Assembly: GCF_005845365.1 (NCBI RefSeq)
Contig: NZ_CP040509.1
Location: 1,334,705 to 1,398,704, forward strand
DNA length: 64,000 nt
DNA from: Rhodoluna limnophila
Lineage (GTDB): Bacteria > Actinomycetota > Actinomycetes > Actinomycetales > Microbacteriaceae
Reading direction: 5' to 3'
The notes under the pieces are model-generated. The model was given only the letters and a program-made list of their open reading frames with translations. It was not told the DNA's origin and did no database searches. Within the stretch, counting starts at the first letter, position 1; each line of letters opens with the position of its first letter. Of the stretch, positions 8,933-18,580 are shown piece by piece. Made by a program: the position numbers and the translations under genes.

Positions 8933-9476
8933 CGAGAGACACCGCACTTAAGTAACGGTAACCGGCGTCGCCGATAACCTTATCGGCACCGGTATCACGG
9001 TCAACCACGGTGGCAACCGCAACGATGATGGCACCGGCTTCTTCAAGAGCTTTGGCTGCAGTTAAAGGTGAACCGCCAGTGGTTGAGGTGTCCTCAACCA
9101 CAATTACGCGCTTGCCCTCAACCGATGGGCCCTCAACCTGGCGGCCCATTCCGTGGGCCTTGGCTGCTTTGCGAACGACAAAAGCATCAACCGCACGGCC
9201 ACGCGCTGCAGCCTGGTGCATGATGGCGGTTGCTACCGGGTCAGCGCCCATGGTCAATCCGCCAACGGCGTCAAAATCGGTGATGCCAGCTGCATCAAGC
9301 ATGTCTAGAACAACCTGGCCAATTAGCGGCGCAGCCTCGTGGTGCAGAGTCGCACGGCGCAGGTCCACGTAATAGCCAGCCTCGATGCCGCTAGACAGAG
9401 TCACTTTGCCGTGAACAACAGCAAGTTCTTTGATCAGTTCAATGAGGCGCGGCTTTGATGGCGAGGTAAAGGTCAT
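8913..9476 (-). CDS. pyrE: Orotate phosphoribosyltransferase
   Basis: Transfers phosphoribose from PRPP to orotate to make OMP in pyrimidine synthesis. 187 residues; the PRPP-binding motif is VIVVEDTSTTGGSPLTAAK near residue 121 and the N-terminal orotate-binding region contains VTLSSGIEAGYYVDLR. TAAACT stands exactly 6 nt before the ATG (on the minus strand), with no Shine-Dalgarno sequence, suggesting leaderless translation. It is cotranscribed with the overlapping MFS gene. Confidence 0.95.
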   Translation of the reverse strand: MTFTSPSKPRLIELIKELAVVHGKVTLSSGIEAGYYVDLRRATLHHEAAPLIGQVVLDMLDAAGITDFDAVGGLTMGADPVATAIMHQAAARGRAVDAFVVRKAAKAHGMGRQVEGPSVEGKRVIVVEDTSTTGGSPLTAAKALEEAGAIIVAVATVVDRDTGADKVIGDAGYRYLSAVSLDDLDLR

Positions 9477-9524
9477 TGCTCTAGTTTACGAGAGGGCAAG
9501 AGGGCCTTGGGCTAGCCTAGACAC

Positions 9525-9938
9525 ATGGAAAAGATGATGTTCACCAACCTGCCGGTTCACTCGCTAAAGCGCTCGGTGGACTTTTACACCGCTCTCGGTT
9601 TCAAGTTCAACCCGCAGTTCACCGGCGAGACCTCAACCTGCATGATTGTTGGCAAACACAACTTCATCATGCTGCTCGAAGAAGCTACTTTTTCAGGTTT
9701 TGTTGACAAGCCAATTGCGCCTACCAAAAAGACCGTTTCGTGCATCGTTGCCATCACCTATGACTCAGAAGCCGAGGTTCGTGCCATTTGCGAGAAGGCG
9801 TTTGAGCTTGGTGCTCGCAATTACAAAGAGCCTGAAGAACACGGATTCATGTTTGGCTGGGGCTTTGAAGACCTCGACGGCCACATCATCGAACCTTTCT
9901 ACATGGACCAATCTCACCTAGAGCCACTCGAGAGTTAA
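9525..9938 (+). CDS. VOC (glyoxalase/dioxygenase-fold) family protein
   Basis: A 137-residue vicinal oxygen chelate protein. The start MMFTNLPVHSLKRSVDFYTALGF and the end WGFEDLDGHIIEPFYMD match the glyoxalase/bleomycin-resistance fold, in particular the PhnB-like/lactoylglutathione-lyase-like subgroup that often has no assigned substrate. TAGCCT lies 6 nt before the ATG, so the message is likely leaderless. The exonuclease III gene starts 4 nt after its stop. No specific reaction can be assigned. Confidence 0.8.
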   Translation: MEKMMFTNLPVHSLKRSVDFYTALGFKFNPQFTGETSTCMIVGKHNFIMLLEEATFSGFVDKPIAPTKKTVSCIVAITYDSEAEVRAICEKAFELGARNYKEPEEHGFMFGWGFEDLDGHIIEPFYMDQSHLEPLES

Positions 9939-9941
9939 ACC

Positions 9942-10736
9942 GTGCGCATTGCTACCCACAACGTAAATTCCATTCGCACCCGCGTTGATCGCGTGGTTGA
10001 TTGGCTGGTCCGTTCCAACACGGATGTCCTGGCGATGCAAGAAATCAAGTGCAAACCAGACCAGTTTCCGTACCAAAAATTTGAAGATGCTGGCTACAAA
10101 ATAACCATGCACGGTTTGAATCAGTGGAATGGTGTTGCTTTTGCCAGCCGAATCGAAGCTGAGGACGTTGAGATTGGCTTCTCGGGCATGCCGGCCTTTG
10201 GCAAAGGAGGCAAGGACCCGATTGAAGAAGCTCGTGCCCTTGGTGCAACCTTCAATGGCGTGCGGCTTTGGTCTTTATATGTGCCAAACGGCCGAGAGGT
10301 AAACGACGAGCACTATCACTACAAACTTGAGTGGCTAGACCGGCTGGCAGCCAACACTGCCGAGTGGGTTGAGCACGAGCCAGACCAGCCGCTGGCACTG
10401 ATGGGTGACTTCAACATTGCGCCACTAGACACAGACGTCTGGGACATCGACGATTTTGCTGGGGCAACCCACGTTTCAGAGCCTGAGCGCCAAGCATTTG
10501 AGGCGTTTGAGCAGATCGGTTTGCAAGATGTGGTCCGCCCGTTGGTGCCACAGGGTTACACCTACTGGGACTACCAGCAGCTGCGGTTCCCTCGCAATGA
10601 AGGCATGCGCATCGACTTCATCCTGGGGTCTGAGCCTTTTTCTGAGCGGGTTACCCGCGCGGTTATTGACCGCGATGAACGCAAGGGCGAGGCCCCGAGT
10701 GACCACGTGCCGGTGGTCGTTGACCTAACCGACTGA
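9942..10736 (+). CDS. xth: Exodeoxyribonuclease III / AP endonuclease
   Basis: DNA repair nuclease that cuts at abasic sites and degrades 3' ends. 264 residues with the full set of exonuclease-phosphatase motifs: ATHNVNSIRTR at the N terminus, LAMQEIKC with the metal-binding glutamate, LWSLYVPNGR, LMGDFNIAP, and the C-terminal MRIDFILGS and SDHVPVVVDL with the catalytic Asp-His. GTG start; the VOC gene ends 4 nt upstream, so they probably form an operon. It converges with the AlkD-like gene, overlapping by 12 nt, giving two base-excision repair genes back to back. Confidence 0.93.
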   Translation: MRIATHNVNSIRTRVDRVVDWLVRSNTDVLAMQEIKCKPDQFPYQKFEDAGYKITMHGLNQWNGVAFASRIEAEDVEIGFSGMPAFGKGGKDPIEEARALGATFNGVRLWSLYVPNGREVNDEHYHYKLEWLDRLAANTAEWVEHEPDQPLALMGDFNIAPLDTDVWDIDDFAGATHVSEPERQAFEAFEQIGLQDVVRPLVPQGYTYWDYQQLRFPRNEGMRIDFILGSEPFSERVTRAVIDRDERKGEAPSDHVPVVVDLTD

Positions 10737-11462
10737 GAGCCAGTACTTTCGCTCAGTTTCATCAAGTTTTTCGATGGAATAGCGCAGCGCGGTTCTAGGC
10801 ATCGTGGCCGCGAAGCGGCTCAAAAATTCGCGCAATTTTTCAACATCGCGCTTGCCCGCTTCGCGAAGCATCCATCCGACTGCCTTGTGAATTAGGTCGT
10901 GTTTGTCACCAAGCAGCATTTCGGCAATGGCCCAGGTGGGCTCAAGGTCAAAGTTTTCAAAGCCGTTTTTATCAGCCCGGATAAACGCGAACGTGAAGAT
11001 AATTGCCGCCCGTCGCTCCCACAGCAAGTCACTCTTGGCTAGTCGCTGAAGTAGGTCCATGGCATCTGGTTTGCCAATCAAAAAAGCACCCAGATACGGT
11101 GCGGTGGCATCGACAAGATCCCAGTTATTCACTCGGCCCTCTTGCAGCAGTTGCAGGTAGTGATCGAACATTTCTTGCTGCTCGGCTGCTGCTTTGGTGC
11201 GCTTAAAGCGGTTGACCATAACGAACAGCCCGCACTGGCGGTGTTCGTGCACCTCAGATGCCAGCAGTTCATCAATCTCGTGCTGCGGCAGTGATTTGTG
11301 TTTGGCCGCTACCGAGCGGGTCTCCGGTACCTTTGCACCGATGAATACATCGCCCTCGCCATACTGCCCCGGCCCGGTCTTGAAAAACCAAGAGAAGGTT
11401 GCCTCTTTTTCGGGGCGCGCAAAAGCGGCCAGGTCTTGCTTTACGCTGGCCGCTGTAGACAT
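10725..11462 (-). CDS. AlkD-like DNA alkylation repair glycosylase
   Basis: Predicted DNA glycosylase of the HEAT-repeat AlkC/AlkD family that removes 3- and 7-alkylpurines. 245 residues, all helical, with family hallmarks KTGPGQYGEGDVFIGAKVPETR at the N terminus (split here only for reference: GPGQYGEGD), VNNWDLVDATAPYLGA near the middle, LWERRAAIIFTFAFIR and KAVGWMLREAGKRD near the C terminus. The frame is open 29 codons upstream, but that stretch runs into the preceding gene and lacks family similarity, so I use the ATG at 11462. Adjacent exonuclease III would process its abasic products. Confidence 0.87.
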   Translation of the reverse strand: MSTAASVKQDLAAFARPEKEATFSWFFKTGPGQYGEGDVFIGAKVPETRSVAAKHKSLPQHEIDELLASEVHEHRQCGLFVMVNRFKRTKAAAEQQEMFDHYLQLLQEGRVNNWDLVDATAPYLGAFLIGKPDAMDLLQRLAKSDLLWERRAAIIFTFAFIRADKNGFENFDLEPTWAIAEMLLGDKHDLIHKAVGWMLREAGKRDVEKLREFLSRFAATMPRTALRYSIEKLDETERKYWLSVG

Positions 11463-11487
11463 TTTTGGAGTTAGTTTTGCGGGGGAA

Positions 11488-12477
11488 TTAGGCCGCGAAG
11501 GTGCCAACCACAACCAGTGCATCGCCAGCAGCTGGGGTGATTCGGGCATTTTTCGGTGGGTTCAGGGCCACGCCACCAGAGGCAGCATCAAAGTAGCCGA
11601 TTACCGAGTAACCCTTCGAGATACCGGCAACTGCAACATCGGCAAGCTCGATGGCCTGACCGACCGGGGCAAAATTGGCAACCGGCAATAGGCCGATGCT
11701 GGCGCCCTGTGCTGCAAATAGCCCATCAAAGACCGAGAGCAAATCTGAGTTCTCAGAAATTTGGGCCAGCAATTTGGCTTGTAGGTTGGCAACCGGCACG
11801 GTGGCATCGGTGTGTTTTTGCACTAAAGCCGGCAACACCTGCGCCTGGCTCAAGTCAAGTTTTGCCAGGGCGTCTTCACGGATGCCCGTGTAGATAACCT
11901 GGTCGTCGTCTTCGGCCAAAGCAATAATCTGCGATCCGTGCGGCAATGCCTGATCGGCCGCTGGGTTGATAACCGGCTCACCGTCAATTACCGCGCCAAT
12001 TACCGACGCTGTGTTGAACGCCAAAACGGCATCTGCGTAGGTTTTACCAAACAGCGCTGGCAACTCATTGAAGTAAATTTCTTCGCCCTCGAAAGACAAA
12101 ATTTCTTCGATGGCCACCCGTAGCGCTGGGTGTTGGGCCGCGTGCGCGTTGATCAAGTCCTCAAGGTACTCAAGTTTTGAACTTAGGTCGATGATTGACT
12201 TAGCGCCGGCAGCGTTAGCAACCTCTAGGTCTTTGGCGCTGGTTGGGTCACCCTGAATGATCTGAAACTTCTGCCGACCAAGGTCAAGGCCGGCCAGAGC
12301 TGATTCAACCTCGGCGGGTGCAGTCTGCGACAAAACCACGATGCGTGGCTTGCGCACGTTTTCGTTCGCAATCGTAAGTTCTTTGATGACCTCAATGGCC
12401 ACCGGTGACCAGCCGAGAATTAGTGAGTGCCCGCCTCGTTTGAGAGCGCGGTTACCAAATTTGCTGATGCTTGCCAT
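11488..12477 (-). CDS. Reduced, soluble CASTOR/POLLUX-like RCK-domain protein
   Basis: Resembles the regulatory part of CASTOR/POLLUX-related ion channels. Residues 1-110 form a Rossmann-like domain starting GHSLILGWSPVAIEVIKEL, normally found directly after the channel helices; residues 110-200 (EEILSFEGEEIYFNELPALFG ... HGSQIIALAEDDDQVIY in pieces) match the first RCK-C part; residues 215-329 (SDLLSVFDGLFAAQGA ... ALNPPKNARITPAAGD) match the last RCK-C part. There are no membrane helices, and the second Rossmann domain that usually separates the two RCK-C parts is missing; full-length relatives are about 600 residues. TAAACT lies 6 nt before the ATG. Function is therefore uncertain: nucleotide sensing is plausible, transport is not. 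Confidence 0.65.
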   Translation of the reverse strand: MASISKFGNRALKRGGHSLILGWSPVAIEVIKELTIANENVRKPRIVVLSQTAPAEVESALAGLDLGRQKFQIIQGDPTSAKDLEVANAAGAKSIIDLSSKLEYLEDLINAHAAQHPALRVAIEEILSFEGEEIYFNELPALFGKTYADAVLAFNTASVIGAVIDGEPVINPAADQALPHGSQIIALAEDDDQVIYTGIREDALAKLDLSQAQVLPALVQKHTDATVPVANLQAKLLAQISENSDLLSVFDGLFAAQGASIGLLPVANFAPVGQAIELADVAVAGISKGYSVIGYFDAASGGVALNPPKNARITPAAGDALVVVGTFAA

Positions 12478-12519
12478 GGTGTCAGTTTATCTAGCCAGTC
12501 TGAGAGCCGGCTGCGCCGG

Positions 12520-12549
12520 GGTTACCCCTAGATTTCTCCGGGGGTAACC
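12520..12549. terminator. Inverted repeat at the end of clpB
   Basis: GGTTACCCC (12520-12528) and GGGGTAACC (12541-12549) form a perfect 9-bp stem around a 12-nt loop that includes the clpB stop codon. There is no U tract on the minus strand, so it may be a 3'-end stabilising hairpin or a Rho-assisted terminator of the heat-shock operon rather than a classical terminator. Confidence 0.45.
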
Positions 12550-14678
12550 ACCAGCTGCACACCGTCTTCGGCAACATCCACTTTGACCAAAGAGCCATCG
12601 TGAATTGTTCCGGCCAAAAGCAGGTTTGCCAAGCGGTCATCGATCTGCTGCTGCATCAATCTGCGAAGCGGGCGGGCGCCGTAGATTGGGTCGTATCCCT
12701 TGTCGGCCAACCAGGTTCTGGCGGCCGGGGTAACTGCCAACTGCAGGCGGCGCTGCTCTAGGCGGTGCTGCAGACGGTCGATGTTGAGTTCAACAATCTG
12801 ACCAAGCTCACTGCGGTCAAGCGCACTGAACACCACGATGTCGTCTAGGCGGTTCAAGAACTCTGGCTTGAAGTGGCCACGAACCGTTGCCAAAACTGCC
12901 TCGCGCTTTTGGTCGGCACCCAACTCTTGGTCGATCAAGAACTGGCTGCCTAGGTTAGAGGTCAAAATCAGAATCACATTCTTGAAGTCCACGACGCGGC
13001 CCTGACCATCGGTCAATCGGCCATCATCCAAGACCTGAAGCAAGACATCGAAGACCTCAGGGTGAGCCTTTTCAACCTCATCGAGCAGAACCACCGAGTA
13101 TGGTCGGCGACGAACGGCTTCGGTCAATTGACCGCCCTCTTCGTAACCGATGTACCCCGGAGGCGCACCAAGCAAACGGCTAACCGAGTGCTTCTCGCCA
13201 TACTCACTCATGTCGATGCGAACCATGGCCTTCTCGTCGTCAAACAAGAATTCAGCCAGGCTCTTGGCAAGCTCAGTTTTTCCGACGCCGGTTGGCCCCA
13301 AGAACAGGAACGAACCGGTTGGGCGATCTGGGTCGCTGATGCCGGCCTTGGTGCGGCGAACAGCATCCGAAACTGACTTGACAGCGGCCTTCTGGCCAAT
13401 CAGGCGTTTACCCAATTCGGCTTCAAGGTTGAGCAACTTCTCGCTTTCACCAGCTAGCAGGCGGCCGGTTGGGACACCGGTCCAGGCACTAACCACAGCA
13501 GCGATGTCATCCTCGCCGACCTGGTCGTTGACCATGCGATCAGCGCTTGCCTCGCCAGCCTCGGCTGACTCAAGTTGCGCCAACTCTTTTTCCAAAGCCG
13601 GGATCTCTCCGTAGAGCAAACGCGATGCACGCTCGAGGTTTGCCTCACGTTGTGCACGTTCGGCCTCGATGCGCAAGCCATCAAGTTTGGTCTTTAGGTC
13701 ACCAACCTTGTTGAGTTCGGCGCGCTCTTTAGCCCAACGTTCGTTCAAACCATCAAGTGCCTTGGACTTTTCGGCTAGGTCATCGCGAAGCTTTTCGAGG
13801 CGCTCCTTTGAGGCCTCGTCCTTCTCCTTTTTCAGAGCCAACTCTTCAAGCTTTAGTCGGTCAACCTGGCGGCGAAGTTCGTCAATCTCAATCGGTGCCG
13901 AGTCAATCTCCATGCGCAGGCGTGAAGCCGCCTCATCAATCAGGTCAATTGCCTTGTCTGGCAGCTGGCGCCCAGTGATGTATCGGTTAGACAAAGTCGC
14001 TGCGGCAACCAGCGCGCTGTCAGCAATGGCCACCTTGTGGTGTGCCTCGTAGCGCTCTTTTAGTCCGCGCAAAATCGCGATGGTGTCAACCACTGATGGC
14101 TCACCAACGTAAACCTGCTGGAACCTGCGCTCAAGGGCAGGGTCCTTCTCGATCCGCTCGCGGTACTCGTCCAGGGTGGTGGCACCGATCAGCCGCAATT
14201 CACCGCGGGCAAGCATCGGCTTCAACATGTTGGCGGCATCCTGGCCGTCTCCGGCACCGGCACCCACCAAAGTGTGCAGCTCATCGATAAATGTAATTAC
14301 CTGGCCCTCGGCGGCATTGATTTCGGCCAACACAGCCTTAAGGCGCTCTTCAAATTCACCCCGATACTTGGCACCGGCAACCATCGCAGCAAGGTCAAGG
14401 CTGATCAGCTGCTTGTCCTTCAGGCTCTCAGGTACGTCACCGGCAATGATGCGCTGGGCTAGGCCCTCTACCACTGCGGTCTTACCAACACCTGGTTCAC
14501 CGATCAGGACCGGGTTGTTTTTGGTTCGGCGGCTAAGCACCTGTGACACTCGACGGATCTCGGCGTCTCTGCCAATCACCGGGTCGAGCTTTCCCGACTT
14601 AGCAATGTCGGTTAGGTTTACGCCGTATTTTTCCAGCGCTGAACGCTGGTCTTCTGGTTGCATATTTTGATTGTTCAT
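12528..14678 (-). CDS. clpB: ClpB-type AAA+ disaggregase lacking the N-terminal domain
   Basis: Hexameric chaperone that threads aggregated proteins, working with DnaK. 716 residues against about 860 in typical ClpB: it starts at the first AAA+ domain ([19 protein letters not shown] at once). Walker A motifs [10 protein letters not shown] (about residue 60) and [10 protein letters not shown] (about 458), a coiled-coil middle domain near 265-390 (rich in K, E, R) and a C-terminal AAA+ lid are intact, with no IGL/F loop for ClpP. So it is a ClpB without the Clp-N substrate-binding domain. GGAGGG precedes the ATG at 14678, and the start overlaps the hspR stop by 4 nt. HspR in the same operon is its likely regulator. 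Confidence 0.93.
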   Translation of the reverse strand: MNNQNMQPEDQRSALEKYGVNLTDIAKSGKLDPVIGRDAEIRRVSQVLSRRTKNNPVLIGEPGVGKTAVVEGLAQRIIAGDVPESLKDKQLISLDLAAMVAGAKYRGEFEERLKAVLAEINAAEGQVITFIDELHTLVGAGAGDGQDAANMLKPMLARGELRLIGATTLDEYRERIEKDPALERRFQQVYVGEPSVVDTIAILRGLKERYEAHHKVAIADSALVAAATLSNRYITGRQLPDKAIDLIDEAASRLRMEIDSAPIEIDELRRQVDRLKLEELALKKEKDEASKERLEKLRDDLAEKSKALDGLNERWAKERAELNKVGDLKTKLDGLRIEAERAQREANLERASRLLYGEIPALEKELAQLESAEAGEASADRMVNDQVGEDDIAAVVSAWTGVPTGRLLAGESEKLLNLEAELGKRLIGQKAAVKSVSDAVRRTKAGISDPDRPTGSFLFLGPTGVGKTELAKSLAEFLFDDEKAMVRIDMSEYGEKHSVSRLLGAPPGYIGYEEGGQLTEAVRRRPYSVVLLDEVEKAHPEVFDVLLQVLDDGRLTDGQGRVVDFKNVILILTSNLGSQFLIDQELGADQKREAVLATVRGHFKPEFLNRLDDIVVFSALDRSELGQIVELNIDRLQHRLEQRRLQLAVTPAARTWLADKGYDPIYGARPLRRLMQQQIDDRLANLLLAGTIHDGSLVKVDVAEDGVQLVVTPGEI

Positions 14679-15088
14679 CGCGCCCTCCACAGCACTACTG
14701 AGTTGTGCTTCGCTGGTCTTTGACCGCGAGCAATACTCTCAACACCCTGATCACCCGCTGCAAAAACTCGGGCCCCAGGTCTATTCATAAGTTCGTTGGC
14801 TAGCGCTTGTTCGAGGTCTCGAACACGCTTGGCTAGCTCGGCATTTTGGTTTTCGAGTTCCAAAATGCGTCGAATGCCCTCAAGGCTCACACCCTCATTT
14901 GAGAGGCGTGCAATTTCGCGAAGTTGGGCAACATTTCGCATGGTGTATCGGCGGGTTTGCCCACCGGTACGGCTTGGCACCACCAACCCGATGCGGTCGT
15001 AATCACGCAGGGTTTGCGGGTGCATTGAGGCCAGTTCAGCCGCAACGCCAATCGCAAAGATTGGTGAGTTCTCGTCTAACTGTTCCAT
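14675..15088 (-). CDS. hspR: Heat-shock repressor HspR (MerR family)
   Basis: Repressor of the dnaK operon; in actinobacteria it binds HAIR inverted repeats and uses DnaK as co-repressor. 137 residues with a MerR-type winged helix near residues 10-80 ([25 protein letters not shown], shown in part as [15 protein letters not shown]) and a helical dimerisation segment ([20 protein letters not shown]). It lies after dnaJ with an AGGAGCC ribosome-binding site and overlaps clpB. Two HAIR-like sites stand at the dnaK promoter. Confidence 0.93.
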   Translation of the reverse strand: MEQLDENSPIFAIGVAAELASMHPQTLRDYDRIGLVVPSRTGGQTRRYTMRNVAQLREIARLSNEGVSLEGIRRILELENQNAELAKRVRDLEQALANELMNRPGARVFAAGDQGVESIARGQRPAKHNSVVLWRAR

Positions 15089-15096
15089 TAGGGCTC

Positions 15097-16026
15097 CTAG
15101 AGAAGTCCGGCCTTATTCAGCAGGTCCTCGCGAGGGTCCTCGTCCGGAAGGTGGCTCTCGAATTCCTCGAGTGCCTTGCGCGCCTTGTCGTTGATGTGGC
15201 TCGGCACCGCAATGTCCACGGTTGCAAGCAGGTCACCCTCGCCCTTGGCCGTCACAACTCCGCGGCCTTTGACTCTAAGCACGCGTCCGTTTGGTGTGCC
15301 CGGCGCAACCTTTAGTTTCACTGGATCGCCGCCCAGGGTTGGTACCTGAATGGTTGCACCCAATACCGCCTCGGCAAAGGTCACCGGCACTGTTACCCGG
15401 ATGTTCTGGCCATCGCGGGTGAACACCGGGTGCGGCTTGACCGTCACGGTGATGATTAGGTCACCGGATGGTCCGCCGTTTGGAGATGCCTGACCCTTGC
15501 CAGCAATCTTGATCTTCTGACCGTCTTGAACGCCGGCTGGAATCTTGATGCTAGTTGGTTCACCGTTGCTCTTGAGTTGCAACTTGATCGTGGTGCCTTT
15601 AACACCATCGATGAAGTCCAGCGTGGTTGAGGTGGTGAGGTCTGCTCCGCGCTGCGGACCAAAACCTCCCCGACCTCCGCCACCAAAGAGGTTGGCAAAT
15701 ACGTCTTCAAAACCGCCGCCGCCAAAGTTGGCGCCACCAGGAAATCCTCCTGGAAAACCGCCACCCTGACCGCCGGTGAAACGAGCGCCGGAACCCATTG
15801 CTCGCATCTGGTCGTACTCAGCGCGCTGATCTTTGTCAGAAAGAACCGAGTAGGCCTCGCTGATTTCTTTGAAGCGTGCTTCTGCCTTGGCATCACCCGG
15901 ATTGGTATCTGGGTGAAACTGCCGCGACAACTTGCGGTAGACCTTTTTCAGTTCTGCTTCAGACACGTCTTTAGCTACGCCAAGGACCTTATAAAAGTCC
16001 TTGTCGAACCAATCTTGACTTGCCAT
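15097..16026 (-). CDS. dnaJ: DnaJ/CbpA-type co-chaperone without zinc finger
   Basis: Hsp40 partner that delivers substrates to DnaK and triggers its ATPase. 309 residues: J domain at 8-75 with the HPD motif in RQFHPDTNPGD, a Gly/Phe-rich linker (85-125, repeats of GGGFPGGFPGG type), then two C-terminal beta domains ending DPREDLLNKAGLL. No CxxCxGxG repeats are present, so this is a class B (CbpA-like) protein. It sits 26 nt after grpE and 8 nt before hspR. Confidence 0.93.
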   Translation of the reverse strand: MASQDWFDKDFYKVLGVAKDVSEAELKKVYRKLSRQFHPDTNPGDAKAEARFKEISEAYSVLSDKDQRAEYDQMRAMGSGARFTGGQGGGFPGGFPGGANFGGGGFEDVFANLFGGGGRGGFGPQRGADLTTSTTLDFIDGVKGTTIKLQLKSNGEPTSIKIPAGVQDGQKIKIAGKGQASPNGGPSGDLIITVTVKPHPVFTRDGQNIRVTVPVTFAEAVLGATIQVPTLGGDPVKLKVAPGTPNGRVLRVKGRGVVTAKGEGDLLATVDIAVPSHINDKARKALEEFESHLPDEDPREDLLNKAGLL

Positions 16027-16052
16027 GTGTATTGAACCTCTTTTGTAATTTC

Positions 16053-16619
16053 TTATTCAGCTGGGATGAAGACGGCAACCATTGCTGGTCGCAGCAGGCG
16101 GTCGCCAAGCATGAAGCCCGGCTCAATTACATCTGCAATAACGTTTTCAGTTACCTCTGGGTTTGGGGTCTGCACCAGAGCATTGTGTAGCTCTGGGTCA
16201 AACTTGTCACCCTTCTCGGCAAATGCCTTGAGACCAAATTTGTCTCCGGCATTGCGAAGCTTGGTGACAACTGCAGCAAACGGTGAGCCCTCAAGGTCTC
16301 CGTGTGCTTCAGCACGCGATAGGTCGTCGAGTGCCGGTAGCACTGCGCGAAGAACCTCAGCAATTGCTGCGTTGCGAGCTACATCGCGGTCGCGTTCAAC
16401 GCGTGCTTTGTAGTTCACAAACTCAGCTTGCAGTCGCTGCAGATCGGCCAAAAGTTCGGCCTCCTTGCTCTGCGGACCTAGGTCTTCGACCAAATCTGCT
16501 AATGCCTGGTCAATGGCATCTGGCTCTGCCTCAGGGGAGTCCTCTGAAAGAGATTGCGAAGCATCGTGAATTTCAGAGGATTCCTCTGGGCTAGTGCCAG
16601 CTGGATTTTGATCAGACAT
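16053..16619 (-). CDS. grpE: Nucleotide exchange factor GrpE
   Basis: Releases ADP from DnaK. 188 residues: an acidic, disordered N terminus (residues 1-55), a long helix with ADLQRLQAEFVNYKARVERDRD, and the C-terminal beta domain carrying DPELHNALVQTPN and the end GFMLGDRLLRPAMVAV. Its ATG overlaps the dnaK stop codon by one base (TAATG), so it is translationally coupled. Confidence 0.95.
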   Translation of the reverse strand: MSDQNPAGTSPEESSEIHDASQSLSEDSPEAEPDAIDQALADLVEDLGPQSKEAELLADLQRLQAEFVNYKARVERDRDVARNAAIAEVLRAVLPALDDLSRAEAHGDLEGSPFAAVVTKLRNAGDKFGLKAFAEKGDKFDPELHNALVQTPNPEVTENVIADVIEPGFMLGDRLLRPAMVAVFIPAE

Positions 16620-18457
16620 TATTTCTTTTCCTCATCCTCGTCGACAACCTCAGCGTCAACCACGTCTTCACCAGATGCATCAGCCGCAGCTTCTTCACCC
16701 TCGGCAGGCGCAGCAGCGTAGATTGCCTCGCCCAGCTTCTGCTGTGATTCGTTTAGCTTGTCGAGTGCAGACTTAACCGCCTCAATGTCTTCTCCGGCGA
16801 GCGCAGTCTTTAGAGCATCAACGTCAGCCTGAACTGTGGTCTTTACGTCCTCAGGTAGCTTCTCGTCGTTCTCTTTGATCAGCTTCTCGATCTGGTAGAC
16901 CAAACCTTCGGCCTGGTTGCGAGTGTCGGCTTCTTCACGGCGCTTCTTGTCTTCAGCGGCGTGCTCTTCACCTTCGCGAACCATGCGCTCGATGTCTTCC
17001 TTTGACAACGATGAACCACCGGTGATGGTCACAGATGCTTCCTTGCCGGTGCCCTTGTCCTTTGCAGACACGTGCACGATACCGTTGGCATCGATGTCGA
17101 AGGTAACTTCAATCTGAGGCACGCCGCGCGGTGCTGGGGCAATGCCGGCTAGGTCAAAGTTTCCGAGTGACTTGTTGTCGCGAACAAATTCACGCTCACC
17201 CTGGTAAACCTGGATGCTCACTGATGGCTGGTTGTCATCTGCGGTGGTGAAGGTCTCTGAACGCTTGGTCGGAATCGCAGTGTTGCGCTCGATCAGCTTG
17301 GTCATGATTCCACCCTTGGTTTCGATACCAAGAGATAGTGGAGTCACGTCGATTAGCAGAACGTCCTTGCGCTCACCCTTTAGAACACCAGCCTGTAGTG
17401 ATGCACCAACTGCAACGACCTCATCTGGGTTTACACCCTTGTTAGGCTCCTTGCCACCGGTCAGGCTCTTGACTAGCTCAGATACTGCAGGCATACGGGT
17501 TGAACCACCAACAAGTACCACGTGGGCAATGTCGCCAACCTTTACGCCGGCTTCTTTGATGACGTCTTCGAATGGCTTCTTGGTACGAAGCAATAGGTCT
17601 TCGGTCATCTGCTCGAACTGCGCACGGGTGAGGGTTTCATCCAAGTTTGCTGGGCCGTTCTCGGTTAGAGATAGGTAAGGCAACTGGATGTTGGCGCTCA
17701 TTGACTGAGAAAGTTCCTTCTTAGCCTGCTCTGCAGCTTCCTTTAGGCGCTGAAGTGCAATCTTGTCCTTCGACACGTCAACACCGGTGGTCTCCTTGAA
17801 CTTCTTGACCAGGTGGTCAACAATTCGCTGGTCCCAGTCATCTCCACCAAGGCGGTTGTCACCTGAGGTTGCACGAACCTGAATGGTTGAGAAGCCTTCA
17901 TCCTTACCAACCTCAAGAAGGCTGACGTCGAAGGTACCGCCACCAAGGTCAAAGACCAGGATTAGCTCATCTTCTTTACCCTTGTCTAGGCCGTAAGCCA
18001 GGGCAGCCGCGGTTGGCTCGTTGATAATACGTAGAACGTTTAGACCTGCGATCTCACCGGCATCTTTGGTTGCCTGGCGCTCTGCGTCGTTGAAGTAAGC
18101 AGGAACAGTAATAACTGCGTCGGTTACAGCCTCACCAAGGTAGGTCTCAGCGTCGCGCTTTAGCTTGGCTAGGGTTCGCGCTGAAATCTCTTGTGGGGTG
18201 TACTTCTTGCCGTCAACATCAAAGGTCCAGTCGGTGCCCATGTGGCGCTTGACTGATGCGATGGTGCGGTCAACGTTGGTTACTGCCTGACGCTTTGCGG
18301 TCTCACCAACAAGAACTTCGCCGTCTTTGGTAAAGGCAACGATTGATGGAGTGGTGCGGAAGCCCTCTGCGTTAGCGATAACGGTTGGTTCGCCACCCTC
18401 AAGCACAGAAACTGCGCTGTTGGTGGTACCTAGGTCAATACCTACTGCACGTGCCAT
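16619..18457 (-). CDS. dnaK: Chaperone protein DnaK (Hsp70)
   Basis: ATP-driven Hsp70 chaperone; also the expected co-repressor of HspR. 612 residues: ATPase domain starting [16 protein letters not shown], with phosphate-binding motifs [14 protein letters not shown] and [12 protein letters not shown], then the substrate-binding domain ([18 protein letters not shown] in part) and an acidic tail ending VDEDEEKK. The open frame extends 36 codons upstream, but ATG 18457 has GAGGAG before it and matches the universal N terminus. First gene of dnaK-grpE-dnaJ-hspR-clpB, driven by the promoter at 18537-18565 flanked by HAIR sites. Confidence 0.98.
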   Translation of the reverse strand: MARAVGIDLGTTNSAVSVLEGGEPTVIANAEGFRTTPSIVAFTKDGEVLVGETAKRQAVTNVDRTIASVKRHMGTDWTFDVDGKKYTPQEISARTLAKLKRDAETYLGEAVTDAVITVPAYFNDAERQATKDAGEIAGLNVLRIINEPTAAALAYGLDKGKEDELILVFDLGGGTFDVSLLEVGKDEGFSTIQVRATSGDNRLGGDDWDQRIVDHLVKKFKETTGVDVSKDKIALQRLKEAAEQAKKELSQSMSANIQLPYLSLTENGPANLDETLTRAQFEQMTEDLLLRTKKPFEDVIKEAGVKVGDIAHVVLVGGSTRMPAVSELVKSLTGGKEPNKGVNPDEVVAVGASLQAGVLKGERKDVLLIDVTPLSLGIETKGGIMTKLIERNTAIPTKRSETFTTADDNQPSVSIQVYQGEREFVRDNKSLGNFDLAGIAPAPRGVPQIEVTFDIDANGIVHVSAKDKGTGKEASVTITGGSSLSKEDIERMVREGEEHAAEDKKRREEADTRNQAEGLVYQIEKLIKENDEKLPEDVKTTVQADVDALKTALAGEDIEAVKSALDKLNESQQKLGEAIYAAAPAEGEEAAADASGEDVVDAEVVDEDEEKK

Positions 18458-18517
18458 TATTTGTTTCTCCTCGTTTTTTGGGCTTGTGGCCCGGTTGTTT
18501 ACTTGCTGCGGCCCAAA

Positions 18518-18538
18518 CCTGAGCCGATTTGACTCAAG
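18518..18538 (-). promoter_or_regulatory. HAIR-like HspR operator, promoter-proximal
   Basis: On the minus strand CTTGAGT, 7 nt, GCTCAGG, against the HAIR consensus CTTGAGT-N7-ACTCAAG: first half perfect, second half 5 of 7. It covers the end of the dnaK -10 box and the predicted transcription start, where a bound repressor would block RNA polymerase. Confidence 0.8.
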
Positions 18539-18565
18539 TTTCACACGCAGATTTTTAGTTGTCAA
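18537..18565 (-). promoter_or_regulatory. dnaK promoter
   Basis: On the minus strand TTGACA (18565-18560) is followed after 17 nt by GAAACT (18542-18537), a housekeeping-sigma promoter with a perfect -35 and a weak -10. It lies between two HspR sites and about 80 nt upstream of the dnaK ATG. Confidence 0.7.
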
Positions 18566-18580
18566 GCACTCTCAGCAAAA

